Shown: piece after piece, positions 15,456 to 24,107 of the stretch
How the letters are laid out: each line of letters starts with the position of its first letter
How positions within the stretch are numbered: the stretch's first letter is position 1
Source of the DNA: Gammaproteobacteria bacterium RIFCSPHIGHO2_12_FULL_41_20
GTDB lineage: Bacteria; Pseudomonadota; Gammaproteobacteria; DSM-16500
Direction: 5' to 3'
DNA length: 44,562 bases
Assembly: GCA_001801575.1 (NCBI GenBank)
Contig: MGYC01000036.1
Location: 10,671-55,232 of the forward strand
Program-made: the position numbers and the translations under genes
Notes under the pieces: model-generated
What the model was told of the DNA's origin: nothing
What the model saw: the letters and a program-made list of their open reading frames with translations, nothing else
Databases searched by the model: none

Positions 15456-16763
15456 ATGCAACTACCTAATCTTGCTGTAGCACTAACTCAACCGTTGTAT
15501 GCTTTCGAGGAGCAGTTGCTGCGACAGCGGGAAGAGATTGAAATTTGGTTTAACCAGCAGTGGGATGCTTTCCCGCCGCCTTTGTATGGCTCGGTAGATT
15601 TACGTAATGCAGGGTTTAAGCTTGCTCCAGTCGATATGAATTTATTTCCGGCTGGGTTTAATAATCTGAATCCACAGTTATTATCTTCTTCTATTGCTGC
15701 TGCACAGAAAGTGATTCGACATTGGGTGCCACAGGCTAAGCGCATATTGATTATTCCCGAGAACCATACACGCAATCTTTTTTATTGGGAAAGTATTCAT
15801 ACATTACAACGTATTTTAGAGCATAGTGGTTTTCAAGTGCGCATTGGTTTTTTATTAGAAGAATTAACAGTCCCATCCACAATAGCTTTGTCATCCGGGG
15901 CAATGGTGACGATAGAGCCATTGCGCAGAGAGCAGGAGCATGTTTTTGTAGATGGGTTTATACCAGATTTTATTTTATTGAATAATGATCTTGCTGATGG
16001 GGTACCAACTATTTTGCAAGGCTTAACACAAGTGTTTTATCCACCCGCAGAATTAGGTTGGCATCAGCGTTTGAAGTCAGAGCATTTTCAATATTATGCA
16101 GAAATGGGGCAATTGTTTGCAGAAAAAATGCAAATCGATCCATGGGCCATTACGCCATTATTTCGTCATTGTGGAAATATTGATTTTATGCGGCAAGAGG
16201 GTTTGGAATGTTTACTGTTTCATGCCGAAGCATTATTGGCTGACATAAATAAAAAGTATCAGGAGTATGCTATACCGCATAAACCATTTTTAATTATTAA
16301 AGCAGATGCGGGTACGTATGGTATGGCAGTCATGACAGTGCGTAGTCTAGATGATTTGCAGCATTTAAATCGTGAGCAACGCAAACGTATGGCGTCGACC
16401 AAGGGTAATCAACCTGTGCGTCGAGTGATTCTGCAAGAGGGTGTATATAGTTTTGAAACCTACGGGACAGAACAAGCGGTGGCGGAACCAGTTGTTTATT
16501 TATGGGGGGGCTGCGTTGTTGGTGGATTTTATCGTGTACATCAAGCACGAGGGATCGATGAAAGTTTAAATGCACCCGGTGCACATTTTAAGCCTCTGGC
16601 ATTTTCTCACAGTTGCGATGCACCGGAAGTATCTTCTTCACCGCAAGCCAGCTCTAATCTTTTATATGCTTATGGGATCGTGGCGCGGTTAAGTATGTTA
16701 GCGGCAGCGCGGGAAGTGGCACAACAATCGCGGAAGGCATTATGGCAATCCGACTCGGTATAG
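15456..16763 (+). CDS. gshA: Glutamate-cysteine ligase, proteobacterial GshA variant
   Basis: The protein has 435 residues and joins glutamate and cysteine in the first step of glutathione synthesis. It belongs to the glutamate-cysteine ligase family first defined in Acidithiobacillus-type bacteria rather than the E. coli type. Supporting stretches are VDLRNAGFKLAPVDMNLFPA, IIPENHTRN and FLIIKADAGTYGMAVM, the last a likely ATP-grasp-type nucleotide region, plus the late GGFYRVHQARG. The assignment is strengthened by gshB, whose start overlaps its end by 22 nt. It is cotranscribed with dsbD, linking glutathione and disulfide chemistry. Confidence 0.88.
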   Translation: MQLPNLAVALTQPLYAFEEQLLRQREEIEIWFNQQWDAFPPPLYGSVDLRNAGFKLAPVDMNLFPAGFNNLNPQLLSSSIAAAQKVIRHWVPQAKRILIIPENHTRNLFYWESIHTLQRILEHSGFQVRIGFLLEELTVPSTIALSSGAMVTIEPLRREQEHVFVDGFIPDFILLNNDLADGVPTILQGLTQVFYPPAELGWHQRLKSEHFQYYAEMGQLFAEKMQIDPWAITPLFRHCGNIDFMRQEGLECLLFHAEALLADINKKYQEYAIPHKPFLIIKADAGTYGMAVMTVRSLDDLQHLNREQRKRMASTKGNQPVRRVILQEGVYSFETYGTEQAVAEPVVYLWGGCVVGGFYRVHQARGIDESLNAPGAHFKPLAFSHSCDAPEVSSSPQASSNLLYAYGIVARLSMLAAAREVAQQSRKALWQSDSV

Positions 16764-17719
16764 TCATGGATCCGGTAGCGGCTATTAATGTAGACAAAGA
16801 TAGTACTTTATCCATGCTATGGGAGGCACAAGCTAGAGGATGGGAAATATTCTATTTTGAGCTTAAGCATTTATTTTTACGTGATGGCATACCCTATGGT
16901 GAAGCGCGGCCGTTAACTGTTGCGCGCGATCTCACGCATTGGTATCAGCTAGGCCATGTGCAGGATTTATCATTGTCTAATCTGGATGTGATCTTGATGC
17001 GTAAAGACCCGCCTTTTAATGAAGAGTATATTTATGCCACTCATCTGCTGGAGTATGCAGAACGGTTAGGTGTGTTAGTGGCAAATAAGCCACAATCTTT
17101 GCGTGATGCAAATGAAAAAATGTTTGCTGCATGGTTCCCGCAGTGTTGTCCCCCTACTCTAGTGACACGACAAGTCTCCCGCCTGAAAGCATTTTGGCAT
17201 GAGCATGGTGATATTGTGTGTAAACCTTTACATGGTATGGGTGGCGAGGCGATATTTCATTTGTCGCCACATGAGGTGAATGCCAATGTGATTTTCGATA
17301 TGCTGACGCACACTGAAGCGCGGTATATTATGGCGCAGAAATTTATTCCTGCGGTTAAGCAGGGTGATAAGCGTATTTTATTAGTTAATGGCGAGCCGAT
17401 TCCGTATGCATTGGTGCGTGTGCCACAAGGTGATGAATGGCGCGGCAATCTAGCAGTTGGCGCAAAAGGCATGGCAAAACCCTTGTCTGCACGTGACTAT
17501 TGGATTTGCGCGCAGGTTGGGCCGGTGTTACGAGAAAAAGGTTTGTATTTTGTAGGCCTAGATGTTATTGGTGAGTACCTTACTGAGATTAATGTAACTA
17601 GCCCTACGGGTATTCGCGAACTAGATGCGCAGTGTGGCTTGAACATTGCAGGACGGTTATTGGATTGTATTGAGGCGATGATCTCTGTACACGACAAAAA
17701 TAACTTTATGTCATCTTGA
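16742..17719 (+). CDS. gshB: Glutathione synthetase GshB
   Basis: GshB adds glycine to gamma-glutamylcysteine. The protein has 325 residues, a normal length, with the ATP-grasp fold. Visible family stretches are LGIVMDPVAAINVDKDSTLSM at the N-terminus, LMRKDPPFNEEYIYAT, KPLHGMGGEAIFHL (ATP-binding loop), GDKRILLVNGEPIPYALVR and the C-terminal GLDVIGEYLTEINVTSPTGI. It overlaps the gshA end by 22 nt. The stop codon and the last two serines fall in a copy of a dispersed repeat starting at 17710, so the C-terminus may have been altered by that insertion. Confidence 0.97.
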   Translation: MAIRLGIVMDPVAAINVDKDSTLSMLWEAQARGWEIFYFELKHLFLRDGIPYGEARPLTVARDLTHWYQLGHVQDLSLSNLDVILMRKDPPFNEEYIYATHLLEYAERLGVLVANKPQSLRDANEKMFAAWFPQCCPPTLVTRQVSRLKAFWHEHGDIVCKPLHGMGGEAIFHLSPHEVNANVIFDMLTHTEARYIMAQKFIPAVKQGDKRILLVNGEPIPYALVRVPQGDEWRGNLAVGAKGMAKPLSARDYWICAQVGPVLREKGLYFVGLDVIGEYLTEINVTSPTGIRELDAQCGLNIAGRLLDCIEAMISVHDKNNFMSS

Positions 17720-17757
17720 GCCCTTCGTTTCGCTCTAGGGTAAACTCCGTGAAAGAT
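17710..17757. repeat. Dispersed repeat copy, intact form (R1)
   Basis: This stretch is about 90% identical to 18838-18885 in the same orientation (four differences in 49). The shared words are CCTTCG, TCGCTCTAGGGTAAACTCCG and GTGAAxGATC. The copy at 18838 is interrupted at the GGATC end by a MITE; this copy is not. The two copies flank the F-box-like gene and this one contains the stop codon of gshB. Confidence 0.8.
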
Positions 17758-17799
17758 CTATCTAGTTGATTAAATAGATCCTTGCCCTTGTCTCTTTGC

Positions 17800-18744
17800 T
17801 CAAGGTTTCGAAAGAGGTCTAGTGTATTCTAACTTTATGCAGAGTTGCTCCAAGTCTAATTGTCTCGCATCACGTAATGCCGTCATCGCTGCTAAATCAT
17901 CCTGTGCTACTGGATCCATGACATTCGATGCAATCCTAGCGCGTGATTCAGCACGCTTACATATTGCAAAGGATATGCCTAAGCCATCGGTTGCGTTTGC
18001 ATCTGGGAGTGGAAACCACGGGATGGCTTGCCCTTTAATAATGTCATAAACAAGTAGAGTCCGCGGTAATTCTGTATCATTGAAGGCGCATACTTGGCCA
18101 TTTACTATAAACGCTTTATCTCTACGGCAATATTGATTGGCTACACATGCGGGTACTTGTCCTTGTTGCTTGCCCACAGCTGCCCATGATTTTTTTGCTG
18201 CTCTCAGATCCCCTGTCCGCTTAAATACATTCTTTATATGTGTTATATGTGCTTGGTAAGCATCCAGCAAAGGTTGAAAGTCATAGTGTTTGCCATGTTC
18301 TGTGCCTGTAGTTTCTAACTCTTGTAATTGCCTGTGTGCTTCGGTTGATGGTATGTATTTCAATAACATTTCCCACATGTGTCGGTCATATGCCCATAAT
18401 GCATACTGCAATGCGGTGATGCCGTGAAATGCGCGTCCCGAGCAGTCTGTTACTTTACCTTTGTAACTCAGCACTTGCTGCAATAAATACGGGTCTTCTT
18501 TCTGTAGCTCTAATAGCAGGGTTTCGGCTTGATCTTGTTGGCCTGTTGTTACAAGAGTGAGTAGTTTCTGTACGTGTGCATGGATAATGTCTATTTGTGG
18601 TTGAAATAATCCAACTGCTTCTCGGCAGGTACGCGATAGATGGCCTACCTCTTGTGGACGTAAGTATGGACCTATTACCTGCTGCCAGAGCTCTGTCGGT
18701 AATAAATCAGTTAATGGCGTTTTTGTTTCTCGCGATGCGGTCAT
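17800..18744 (-). CDS. F-box-like and ankyrin-like protein, effector candidate
   Basis: The protein has 314 residues. Residues about 12-50 read LPTELWQQVIGPYLRPQEV followed by GHLSRTCREAVGLF, which fits an F-box-like motif (LPxELxxxI...YLxPxxL...SxxCxxxxxL). A segment near residue 106, GITALQYALWAYDRHMWEML, resembles an ankyrin repeat. There is no signal peptide or membrane helix. In Legionella and Coxiella such combinations are found in effectors that recruit host SCF ubiquitin ligases; that role here is inference. The gene lies alone on the minus strand between two direct repeat copies (17710 and 18838), which suggests separate mobility or a rearranged locus. Confidence 0.72.
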   Translation of the reverse strand: MTASRETKTPLTDLLPTELWQQVIGPYLRPQEVGHLSRTCREAVGLFQPQIDIIHAHVQKLLTLVTTGQQDQAETLLLELQKEDPYLLQQVLSYKGKVTDCSGRAFHGITALQYALWAYDRHMWEMLLKYIPSTEAHRQLQELETTGTEHGKHYDFQPLLDAYQAHITHIKNVFKRTGDLRAAKKSWAAVGKQQGQVPACVANQYCRRDKAFIVNGQVCAFNDTELPRTLLVYDIIKGQAIPWFPLPDANATDGLGISFAICKRAESRARIASNVMDPVAQDDLAAMTALRDARQLDLEQLCIKLEYTRPLSKP

Positions 18745-18812
18745 GTGTTATACCTGATACACGATTAATTATGGTTAAAATAGTACCAGGTGTTTCTTAG
18801 GCTATTATTAAT

Positions 18813-19136
18813 AGCACCTCTATAAATAGCATTTTTGTCATCCTGAACCCTTCGCTTCGCTCTAGGGTAAACTCCGTGAAGGATCGGCTTTGTTGCATAA
18901 TTCGTCATCGCGAGCTCGCAAAGCGAGCGTGGCGATCCAGAAAAACAGCTAATTTTATGGATACGCCTATTTTCTGAATTGCTTCGGCCATTGTAACGGC
19001 CTCGCAATGACGATTTTTGTGTAGAAAATGATTTATGCAACAACGCCTGAAGGATCTGGTTTGTACTTGATAAATAATCAGATTCTTCGCTTCGCTCAGA
19101 ATGACAAAAGTCGAAATAGTAATGTCTAGAGGTGCT
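18813..19136. repeat. Nested palindromic repeat complex between the F-box gene and idi
   Basis: This covers most of the gene-free stretch 18745-19137. The outermost arms are AGCACCTCTA (18813-18822) and TAGAGGTGCT (19127-19136). Inside are inverted copies of the dispersed GTCATyCTGA...TCGCTTCG repeat, at 18838 on the left and 19081-19106 on the right. A MITE at 18886-19047 is inserted into this palindrome. The right end touches the idi stop codon. Confidence 0.75.
18886..19047. mobile_element. MITE with IS5/IS903-like ends and 9-bp target duplication
   Basis: The ends are GGCTTTGTTGCATAAT and, inverted, GGCGTTGTTGCATAAAT, giving about 15 of 17 matching bases. They resemble the IS903 branch of the IS5 family, whose known end is GGCTTTGTTGAATAAATC. 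The element is flanked by the exact 9-bp direct repeat TGAAGGATC (18877-18885 and 19048-19056), as expected for that group. It is only 162 bp long and carries no gene. Its inside holds an inverted pair of CGTCATyGCGAG, a common intergenic repeat word. The mobilising transposase is not in the window. Confidence 0.88.
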
Positions 19137-19137
19137 T

Positions 19138-19662
19138 TTAAGGACATACTATTTGTAGTGCTTTTCCTAGCCAGGGAGTAAATTGTTCCGGATGAGCAGT
19201 GATTTCTTCTTTTAATGCAGCTACGGTAATCCATCGATAAGCTTGAGCTTCTTGCGGATTGGGGGTAACTGTGGCGTTAGCATCCATGTTACCTACTAAA
19301 ACATAATCAATTTCATTTTCTGATAAACCATTAGCAAAGTGGGCATTATAGTGAAACCACCCTAATGATCGCAGTGGGATATTAGTCAGCCTAAGTTCTT
19401 CTTGTAATCGCCGTTGCCCTGCCTGTAGGATGCTTTCGTTAGGACGGGGATGTGAGCAGCAAGTATTCGTCCATAAGCCAGCGGCATGATATTTATTGTT
19501 AGCACGTTGCTGTATTAATAGCTCTTGTTGTGGGGATTCACGAAAAATAAAGATAGAGAAAGCGCGGTGTAACAGATTGCGACGATGGGCATCCATTTTT
19601 TCAGCGATTCCCATGGGTTGATCATGTTCATCGACTAAGATGACATATTCAGTTGCTGTCAT
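19138..19662 (-). CDS. idi: Isopentenyl-diphosphate delta-isomerase, type I
   Basis: Idi interconverts IPP and DMAPP in the cytoplasm. The protein has 174 residues with a Nudix-like fold. Type I hallmarks are visible: LLHRAFSIFIF, AAGLWTNTCCSHPRPNE with the catalytic Cys, RRLQEEL in the Nudix helix, and LSENEIDYVLVG with the catalytic Glu region. It is divergent from the mevalonate operon that starts at 19834, completing the pathway to DMAPP. The stop codon abuts a palindromic repeat complex. Confidence 0.96.
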   Translation of the reverse strand: MTATEYVILVDEHDQPMGIAEKMDAHRRNLLHRAFSIFIFRESPQQELLIQQRANNKYHAAGLWTNTCCSHPRPNESILQAGQRRLQEELRLTNIPLRSLGWFHYNAHFANGLSENEIDYVLVGNMDANATVTPNPQEAQAYRWITVAALKEEITAHPEQFTPWLGKALQIVCP

Positions 19663-19708
19663 TGTTTAATTTCTCGTAAAATAACCCGACTATTTATTGC
19701 TGCGAGAC

Positions 19709-19765
19709 TACCCCGTCATTGCGAGGCTGCCCTAGCAGCTTTTGGCCGAGACAGTTTCGCAATGA
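19709..19765. repeat. Repeat-derived hairpin between idi and HMG-CoA reductase
   Basis: GTCATTGCGAG at the left and TCGCAATGAT at the right form an inverted repeat around a loop of about 30 nt. It shares the CATTGCGAG word with the inside of the MITE at 18886-19047. It lies in the divergent promoter region of idi and the mevalonate operon. Confidence 0.55.
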
Positions 19766-19833
19766 TGATAGCTCCTGGGAAAAGTGCTACTAGCACTTAT
19801 AACTATATAGTTTATTTATTTCAAGAAAAAATT

Positions 19834-20877
19834 ATGCGTTGGCACACAACAGAACAAATAGCAAGTATCCCGATGCGGCAAGTGGGACCAGTAAAAATTA
19901 TCAGCGCGGAAGTGAACGAGGCCGTGTTTATTCCTTTGGCCACGCTAGAAACCCCATTATGGCCATCTACACAGCGTGGAGCGATGGTCTGTTCACGAGC
20001 AGGCGGCATTTCTGTGGTAATTGTCGACGAGCGGATGACCCGCTCTATCCTATTAGAGGCGCGTAGTGCCAGCGCAGTGTACCAAGCCTGGCAGAAGATA
20101 CAAAATAAAAAAGAAATCTTGCAGCAAGTGGTGAGCGAGTCTAGCCGTTATGCACGCTTGCTGGATATGCATGCTCAGGTAGTGGGTACATTGCTGTATT
20201 TACGCTTTGAGTTTTCTACCGGCGATGCGGCTGGCCATAATATGGTGACATTGGCAGCAGATCATTTATTGAATTGGATTGTGCGTCACTATCCAGAATT
20301 GTCTTACGTATCAATCTCGGGTAATTATTGTACAGATAAAAAGAATTCAGCAGTAAATGGTATCTTGGGGCGCGGCAAAAATGTGATTGCCGAAGTGACA
20401 TTATCGCGGGCACTATGTCGACGGTTTTTAAAGACCACGCCTGAGGCTATTGTGCAGTTAAATGTTAAGAAGAACTTATTAGGAAGTATAGTAGCTGGCG
20501 GAGTTAGAACGGCGAATGCCCATTTTGCGAATGTATTATTAGGGTTTTATTTGGCTACAGGACAAGATGTCGCTAATATCGTTGAAGGGTCACAAGGCAT
20601 TGTGTATGCCGAGGCGCGTGCTGATAATTTGTATTTCTCTGTTACTGTACCGCATTTAATTGTGGGAACCGTGGGAAATGGTAAGGGGCTAACCTTTGTA
20701 CAAGAGAATCTACGTTTATTGGGTTGTTTGGAAAAGCGTGCCGTGGGTCAGAATGCACGTAGGCTAGCAGTGATTGGTGCAGCTGCTATATTATGTGCGG
20801 AGCTATCTTTGCTAGCTGCCCAAAGTAAACCAGGAGAGTTGATGAAGAGCCACCTTCAATTAGAGAGACAAAAGTAG
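19834..20877 (+). CDS. Hydroxymethylglutaryl-CoA reductase, class I-like
   Basis: This enzyme reduces HMG-CoA to mevalonate, the committed step of the mevalonate pathway. From ATG 19834 the soluble protein has 347 residues, without the membrane domain of eukaryotic enzymes. The four catalytic positions can be placed by family motifs: Glu in ATLETPLWPSTQRG, Lys in GNYCTDKKNSA, Asp in TGQDVAN and His in MKSHL. The class I pattern (GNYCTDKK) is present. The glutamate motif reads LETP where many enzymes have TTEG. An in-frame ATG at 19762 falls within the repeat hairpin, so I prefer 19834, although its ribosome binding site is weak. It leads a five-gene operon. Confidence 0.92.
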   Translation: MRWHTTEQIASIPMRQVGPVKIISAEVNEAVFIPLATLETPLWPSTQRGAMVCSRAGGISVVIVDERMTRSILLEARSASAVYQAWQKIQNKKEILQQVVSESSRYARLLDMHAQVVGTLLYLRFEFSTGDAAGHNMVTLAADHLLNWIVRHYPELSYVSISGNYCTDKKNSAVNGILGRGKNVIAEVTLSRALCRRFLKTTPEAIVQLNVKKNLLGSIVAGGVRTANAHFANVLLGFYLATGQDVANIVEGSQGIVYAEARADNLYFSVTVPHLIVGTVGNGKGLTFVQENLRLLGCLEKRAVGQNARRLAVIGAAAILCAELSLLAAQSKPGELMKSHLQLERQK

Positions 20878-20889
20878 GGGAATAATGCA

Positions 20890-22071
20890 GTGCTTGATGT
20901 GGGTATTGATACGCTTTCTTTTTATGTTCCAGCCTATGTCTTGGATTTAGCCTTATTAGCAGAAGCGCGAGGCATTGATGTAAATAAGTTTTATTCTGGG
21001 CTGGGCCAGTTAAAAATGGCCGTGACACCGCCGGATGAAGATATTGTGACTATGGCAGCGAATGCAGCGCAGCGTGCGGTACGCGATATGGATTTAACCC
21101 AGATCGAAATGTTACTCTTTGCCACTGAATCTGGCATTGATCAATCTAAAGCAGCAGGAATTTATGTACACGATTTAATTGGCTTGCCAAAGCGTTGTCG
21201 GGTGATTGAGCTAAAGCAGGCGTGTTACAGCGGTACTATGGCATTACAGTTGGCTTTACCTTATTTACATGCTTACCCACATAAGAAAGTATTATTAGTA
21301 GCATCCGATATTGCCCGTTACGGCCTAGGGACCACCGGAGAATCATCACAGGGTTGCGCAGCTTTAGCCATGGTGTTGTCAGCCAATCCGCGCTTGTTAG
21401 CGCTGGAACCAGAATATGGTATTGTCACAGAAAATGTGATGGATTTTTGGCGGCCGAATTATCGTAATGAAGCATTAGTGGAGGGGAAATACTCTAGCAA
21501 GTTATACATGGCCATGTTAGAAAAAACTTGGCAACAATACCAAGAATTATCCGGTCGTGGGTTTGATGATCATAGTTATTATTGTTATCACACGCCGGTA
21601 CCACGTTTAGTAGAAAAAGCGCATCATCACTTTGTAAAAATTAATAATTATCAGCATTTGCAGGCTGATGTCATTACCCAGCATATTCGTGATTCTTTAG
21701 AGTATGGTCGGCAGATTGGCAATAGTTATACTGCATCACTTTATATTGGTTTAGCCTCTCTGCTGGATTCTGCAGTGGCAGATTTAAGTGGTAAGCGCAT
21801 AGGATTTTATAGCTATGGTTCGGGTTGCGTGGCAGAGTATTTCAGTGGTGTGGTGCGATCAGGTTATCGCCAAGCGCTGGATACGCAACATCATCAACGT
21901 TTGTTACAGCGGCGGCAACCACTTTCTTACGATGAGTATGCAACATTTTACTCTTTCCAGTATCCAGAAGATGGAGGGACGCATGCGATTCCTCATCACC
22001 AAACTGGTTTGTTTCGCTTAGCCAGATTGGAAGGGCATAAACGTATTTACGAAAAATATGCAAACTCCTAA
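20890..22071 (+). CDS. mvaS: Hydroxymethylglutaryl-CoA synthase
   Basis: MvaS condenses acetyl-CoA and acetoacetyl-CoA into HMG-CoA. The protein has 393 residues, typical for bacterial MvaS. Catalytic residues can be located: Glu in LLFATESGIDQSKAAG, Cys in ELKQACYSGTMAL and His in YYCYHTPVPRLVEKAH. The start is GTG at 20890, preceded by AGGGG at 8 nt. It lies 12 nt after the HMG-CoA reductase gene and overlaps the mevalonate kinase gene by 14 nt. Confidence 0.96.
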   Translation: MLDVGIDTLSFYVPAYVLDLALLAEARGIDVNKFYSGLGQLKMAVTPPDEDIVTMAANAAQRAVRDMDLTQIEMLLFATESGIDQSKAAGIYVHDLIGLPKRCRVIELKQACYSGTMALQLALPYLHAYPHKKVLLVASDIARYGLGTTGESSQGCAALAMVLSANPRLLALEPEYGIVTENVMDFWRPNYRNEALVEGKYSSKLYMAMLEKTWQQYQELSGRGFDDHSYYCYHTPVPRLVEKAHHHFVKINNYQHLQADVITQHIRDSLEYGRQIGNSYTASLYIGLASLLDSAVADLSGKRIGFYSYGSGCVAEYFSGVVRSGYRQALDTQHHQRLLQRRQPLSYDEYATFYSFQYPEDGGTHAIPHHQTGLFRLARLEGHKRIYEKYANS

Positions 22072-23092
22072 TCCATCTTGCATGACGGTGTTGGCGCCTG
22101 GAAAGTTAATTCTTTCTGGCGAGCATGCAGTTGTTTATGGTAATCCGGCATTAGCGTTAGCGGTGAATCGATATGCGACAGCATCAATTACCCGTGAATT
22201 ATCTTCTCGTATTGCTTTTGATTTCGCAGATTTACCTTATCGACGTCATTTGAGTTTTTCTACATTGCGGCGTATGAAGGATAAAATCAAACGTAAATAT
22301 CACCAATTTAAAGAAGGGCATTTTAGTATTCGTGAGGTTCTGCATAAACCATTTGAACTAGCACAAGTTGCGTTTGGATTATTTTTTGAAACTCTAAATA
22401 TCACCTTACCACATGGCATGAAGATTTACGTGAAATCGGATATCCCTATGGGGTGTGGCATGGGTTCATCTGCAGCGACAATTATTAGTGTGATTTATGC
22501 TATTGCTCAGCATTTACATTTAGATTTATCAACAGAGACATTATTTCATCTTGCTCTAGCTGCTGAAAATCTGCAGCACGGACAATCCAGCGGCTTGGAT
22601 TTGCGCGTGTCATTGCAAGGGGGATGTATTTATATGCATGGCGATACTATGGAGACTCGTCCGTTGCCAAGTATGCCTTTGTATCTGGTTAATACGGGGA
22701 CACCCGCCACTTCAACCGGTCACTGTGTTGAAAAGGTGGCACCGTATTTTCGCTCAGGATTATTCGCAGATGATTTCGCTACGGTGACAAATAAGATGGA
22801 TGCGGCATTACAACAAGCGTGTACGACCACATTGAAAACTGCCATTCAAGACAATCATCGCTTATTAGTTGACATTGAGGTGGTTCCGCAATGCGTGCAA
22901 CAGTTTATTGCCCAGATTGAAGCTGGGGGTGATGTGGCCAAGGTTTGTGGTGCTGGCGCAGTAGTGGGTGATCAAGCCGGCATTGTTTTGGTGATTACGG
23001 AGGATATAGATCGTTTAACTGCCTTGTGTGCGGAGTATCAATATACATTAATGCCAGTACTACCGGAGTCGCGAGGCGTACATGTTGGTTAG
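22058..23092 (+). CDS. mvk: Mevalonate kinase (GHMP family)
   Basis: The protein has 344 residues and probably phosphorylates mevalonate at O5. GHMP motifs are clear: LAPGKLILSGEHAVVYGNPAL (motif 1), GCGMGSSAATI (ATP loop) and KVCGAGAVVGD (motif 3). The stretch HGQSSGLDLRVSLQGGCIY and VNTGTPATST match mevalonate kinase better than phosphomevalonate kinase. It overlaps mvaS by 14 nt and the next kinase gene by 11 nt, so the operon is translationally coupled. The division of labour between the two GHMP kinases is inference. Confidence 0.88.
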   Translation: MQTPNPSCMTVLAPGKLILSGEHAVVYGNPALALAVNRYATASITRELSSRIAFDFADLPYRRHLSFSTLRRMKDKIKRKYHQFKEGHFSIREVLHKPFELAQVAFGLFFETLNITLPHGMKIYVKSDIPMGCGMGSSAATIISVIYAIAQHLHLDLSTETLFHLALAAENLQHGQSSGLDLRVSLQGGCIYMHGDTMETRPLPSMPLYLVNTGTPATSTGHCVEKVAPYFRSGLFADDFATVTNKMDAALQQACTTTLKTAIQDNHRLLVDIEVVPQCVQQFIAQIEAGGDVAKVCGAGAVVGDQAGIVLVITEDIDRLTALCAEYQYTLMPVLPESRGVHVG

Positions 23093-24020
23093 TTATCAAG
23101 CCTCTGCACCCGGTTCTTTGATGTTGCTTGGTGAGCATGCGGTATTGCACGGAGAAAAAGCCTTAGTATGTGCATTGAGTAAGCGTATTACGGTGACGTT
23201 GCTGCCACGTACCGATCAGCAAATTGTGATTCGCTCTGACAAAGGGTCATTTACTACCCAATTAAATCAATTAGCAGTTACTAAGCCTTTGCAGTTTGTA
23301 CTTGGTGCACTTGTTCACTATCGCGCGAATTTACAAACGGGCTGTGAATTAGTGATCGAGTCAGAATTTTCTGATCAAGTGGGTTTGGGCTCTTCCGCAG
23401 CGGTAACGGTAGCCACAGTGGCGGTGATTCGTGCATGGCTGTCTTATTCTATGGATAAGAATGAGTTAACAAATGCAGCCATAGCGGTGATTCGTGCGGT
23501 GCAGGGATTAGGGTCGGGCGCAGATGTTGCCGCAGCTGTGTATGGTGGTATGATTGCATATTGCGCGCAACCCTTACAGGTAGAGACATTTTCGCAGCTG
23601 CATCCGCTAACCGTTGTGTATTCTGGATATAAAACACCGACCGTAGAAGTGGTAAAACACGTGCAAAATACTTTTGCTGCATGTCCTGACATATTGCAGC
23701 GTATTTGTTTGCGCATTGGCGCTTGTACTCAGCAAGCAATACAATTATTACGCGCGGGAAGAATCACTGCTTGCGGTGAGATCATGAATAGGCAACAAGG
23801 ATTAATGGAAGAATTGGGTGTTAGCAATCCTTTGTTGAATAAGCTAGTAGCGTATTTATGCCAGCAATCGACTATTAGCGGCGCAAAAATATCCGGTTCT
23901 GGATTAGGCGACTGTGTGATTGGCTGGGGGAAGAGCGATAATTTAATATTTATAGAAAATGGAGTATGTTCTATTTCTGTAGATATGTCTGCGCAGGGCG
24001 TATTGGTGTTTGCAGAGTGA
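23082..24020 (+). CDS. Second GHMP kinase, probable phosphomevalonate kinase
   Basis: The protein has 312 residues. Motif 1 is SAPGSLMLLGEHAVLHGEKA, the ATP loop is QVGLGSSAAVTVA and motif 3 is GAKISGSGLGDCVIG. The segment GSGADVAAAVYGGMIAY resembles the phosphomevalonate kinase pattern GSxxDxAxxxYGG. By position it would make diphosphomevalonate. A second mevalonate kinase remains possible, since motif 1 reads APGSLMLLGEHA with Ser where many have Lys. It overlaps the previous gene by 11 nt. Confidence 0.8.
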   Translation: MLVSYQASAPGSLMLLGEHAVLHGEKALVCALSKRITVTLLPRTDQQIVIRSDKGSFTTQLNQLAVTKPLQFVLGALVHYRANLQTGCELVIESEFSDQVGLGSSAAVTVATVAVIRAWLSYSMDKNELTNAAIAVIRAVQGLGSGADVAAAVYGGMIAYCAQPLQVETFSQLHPLTVVYSGYKTPTVEVVKHVQNTFAACPDILQRICLRIGACTQQAIQLLRAGRITACGEIMNRQQGLMEELGVSNPLLNKLVAYLCQQSTISGAKISGSGLGDCVIGWGKSDNLIFIENGVCSISVDMSAQGVLVFAE

Positions 24021-24053
24021 ATTTCTTTTGTCCTACAGAAAAGCGTTGTGGGA

Positions 24054-24088
24054 GGGTGTGAGCATGACATTAATCACAGCTCACACCC
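24054..24088. mobile_element. Minimal deleted copy (D) of the A/B element, 8-bp target duplication
   Basis: This 35-bp palindrome GGGTGTGAGC...GCTCACACCC is directly flanked by the 8-bp direct repeat TTGTGGGA (24046-24053 and 24089-24096). Its right part, ATGACATTAATCACAGCTCA, is homologous to the right arms of elements A and B. It looks like a full element that lost its core and inner arms. It lies in the 87-nt gap between the second GHMP kinase gene and mvaD. Confidence 0.8.
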
Positions 24089-24107
24089 TTGTGGGAAGTA
24101 AGGGCTT

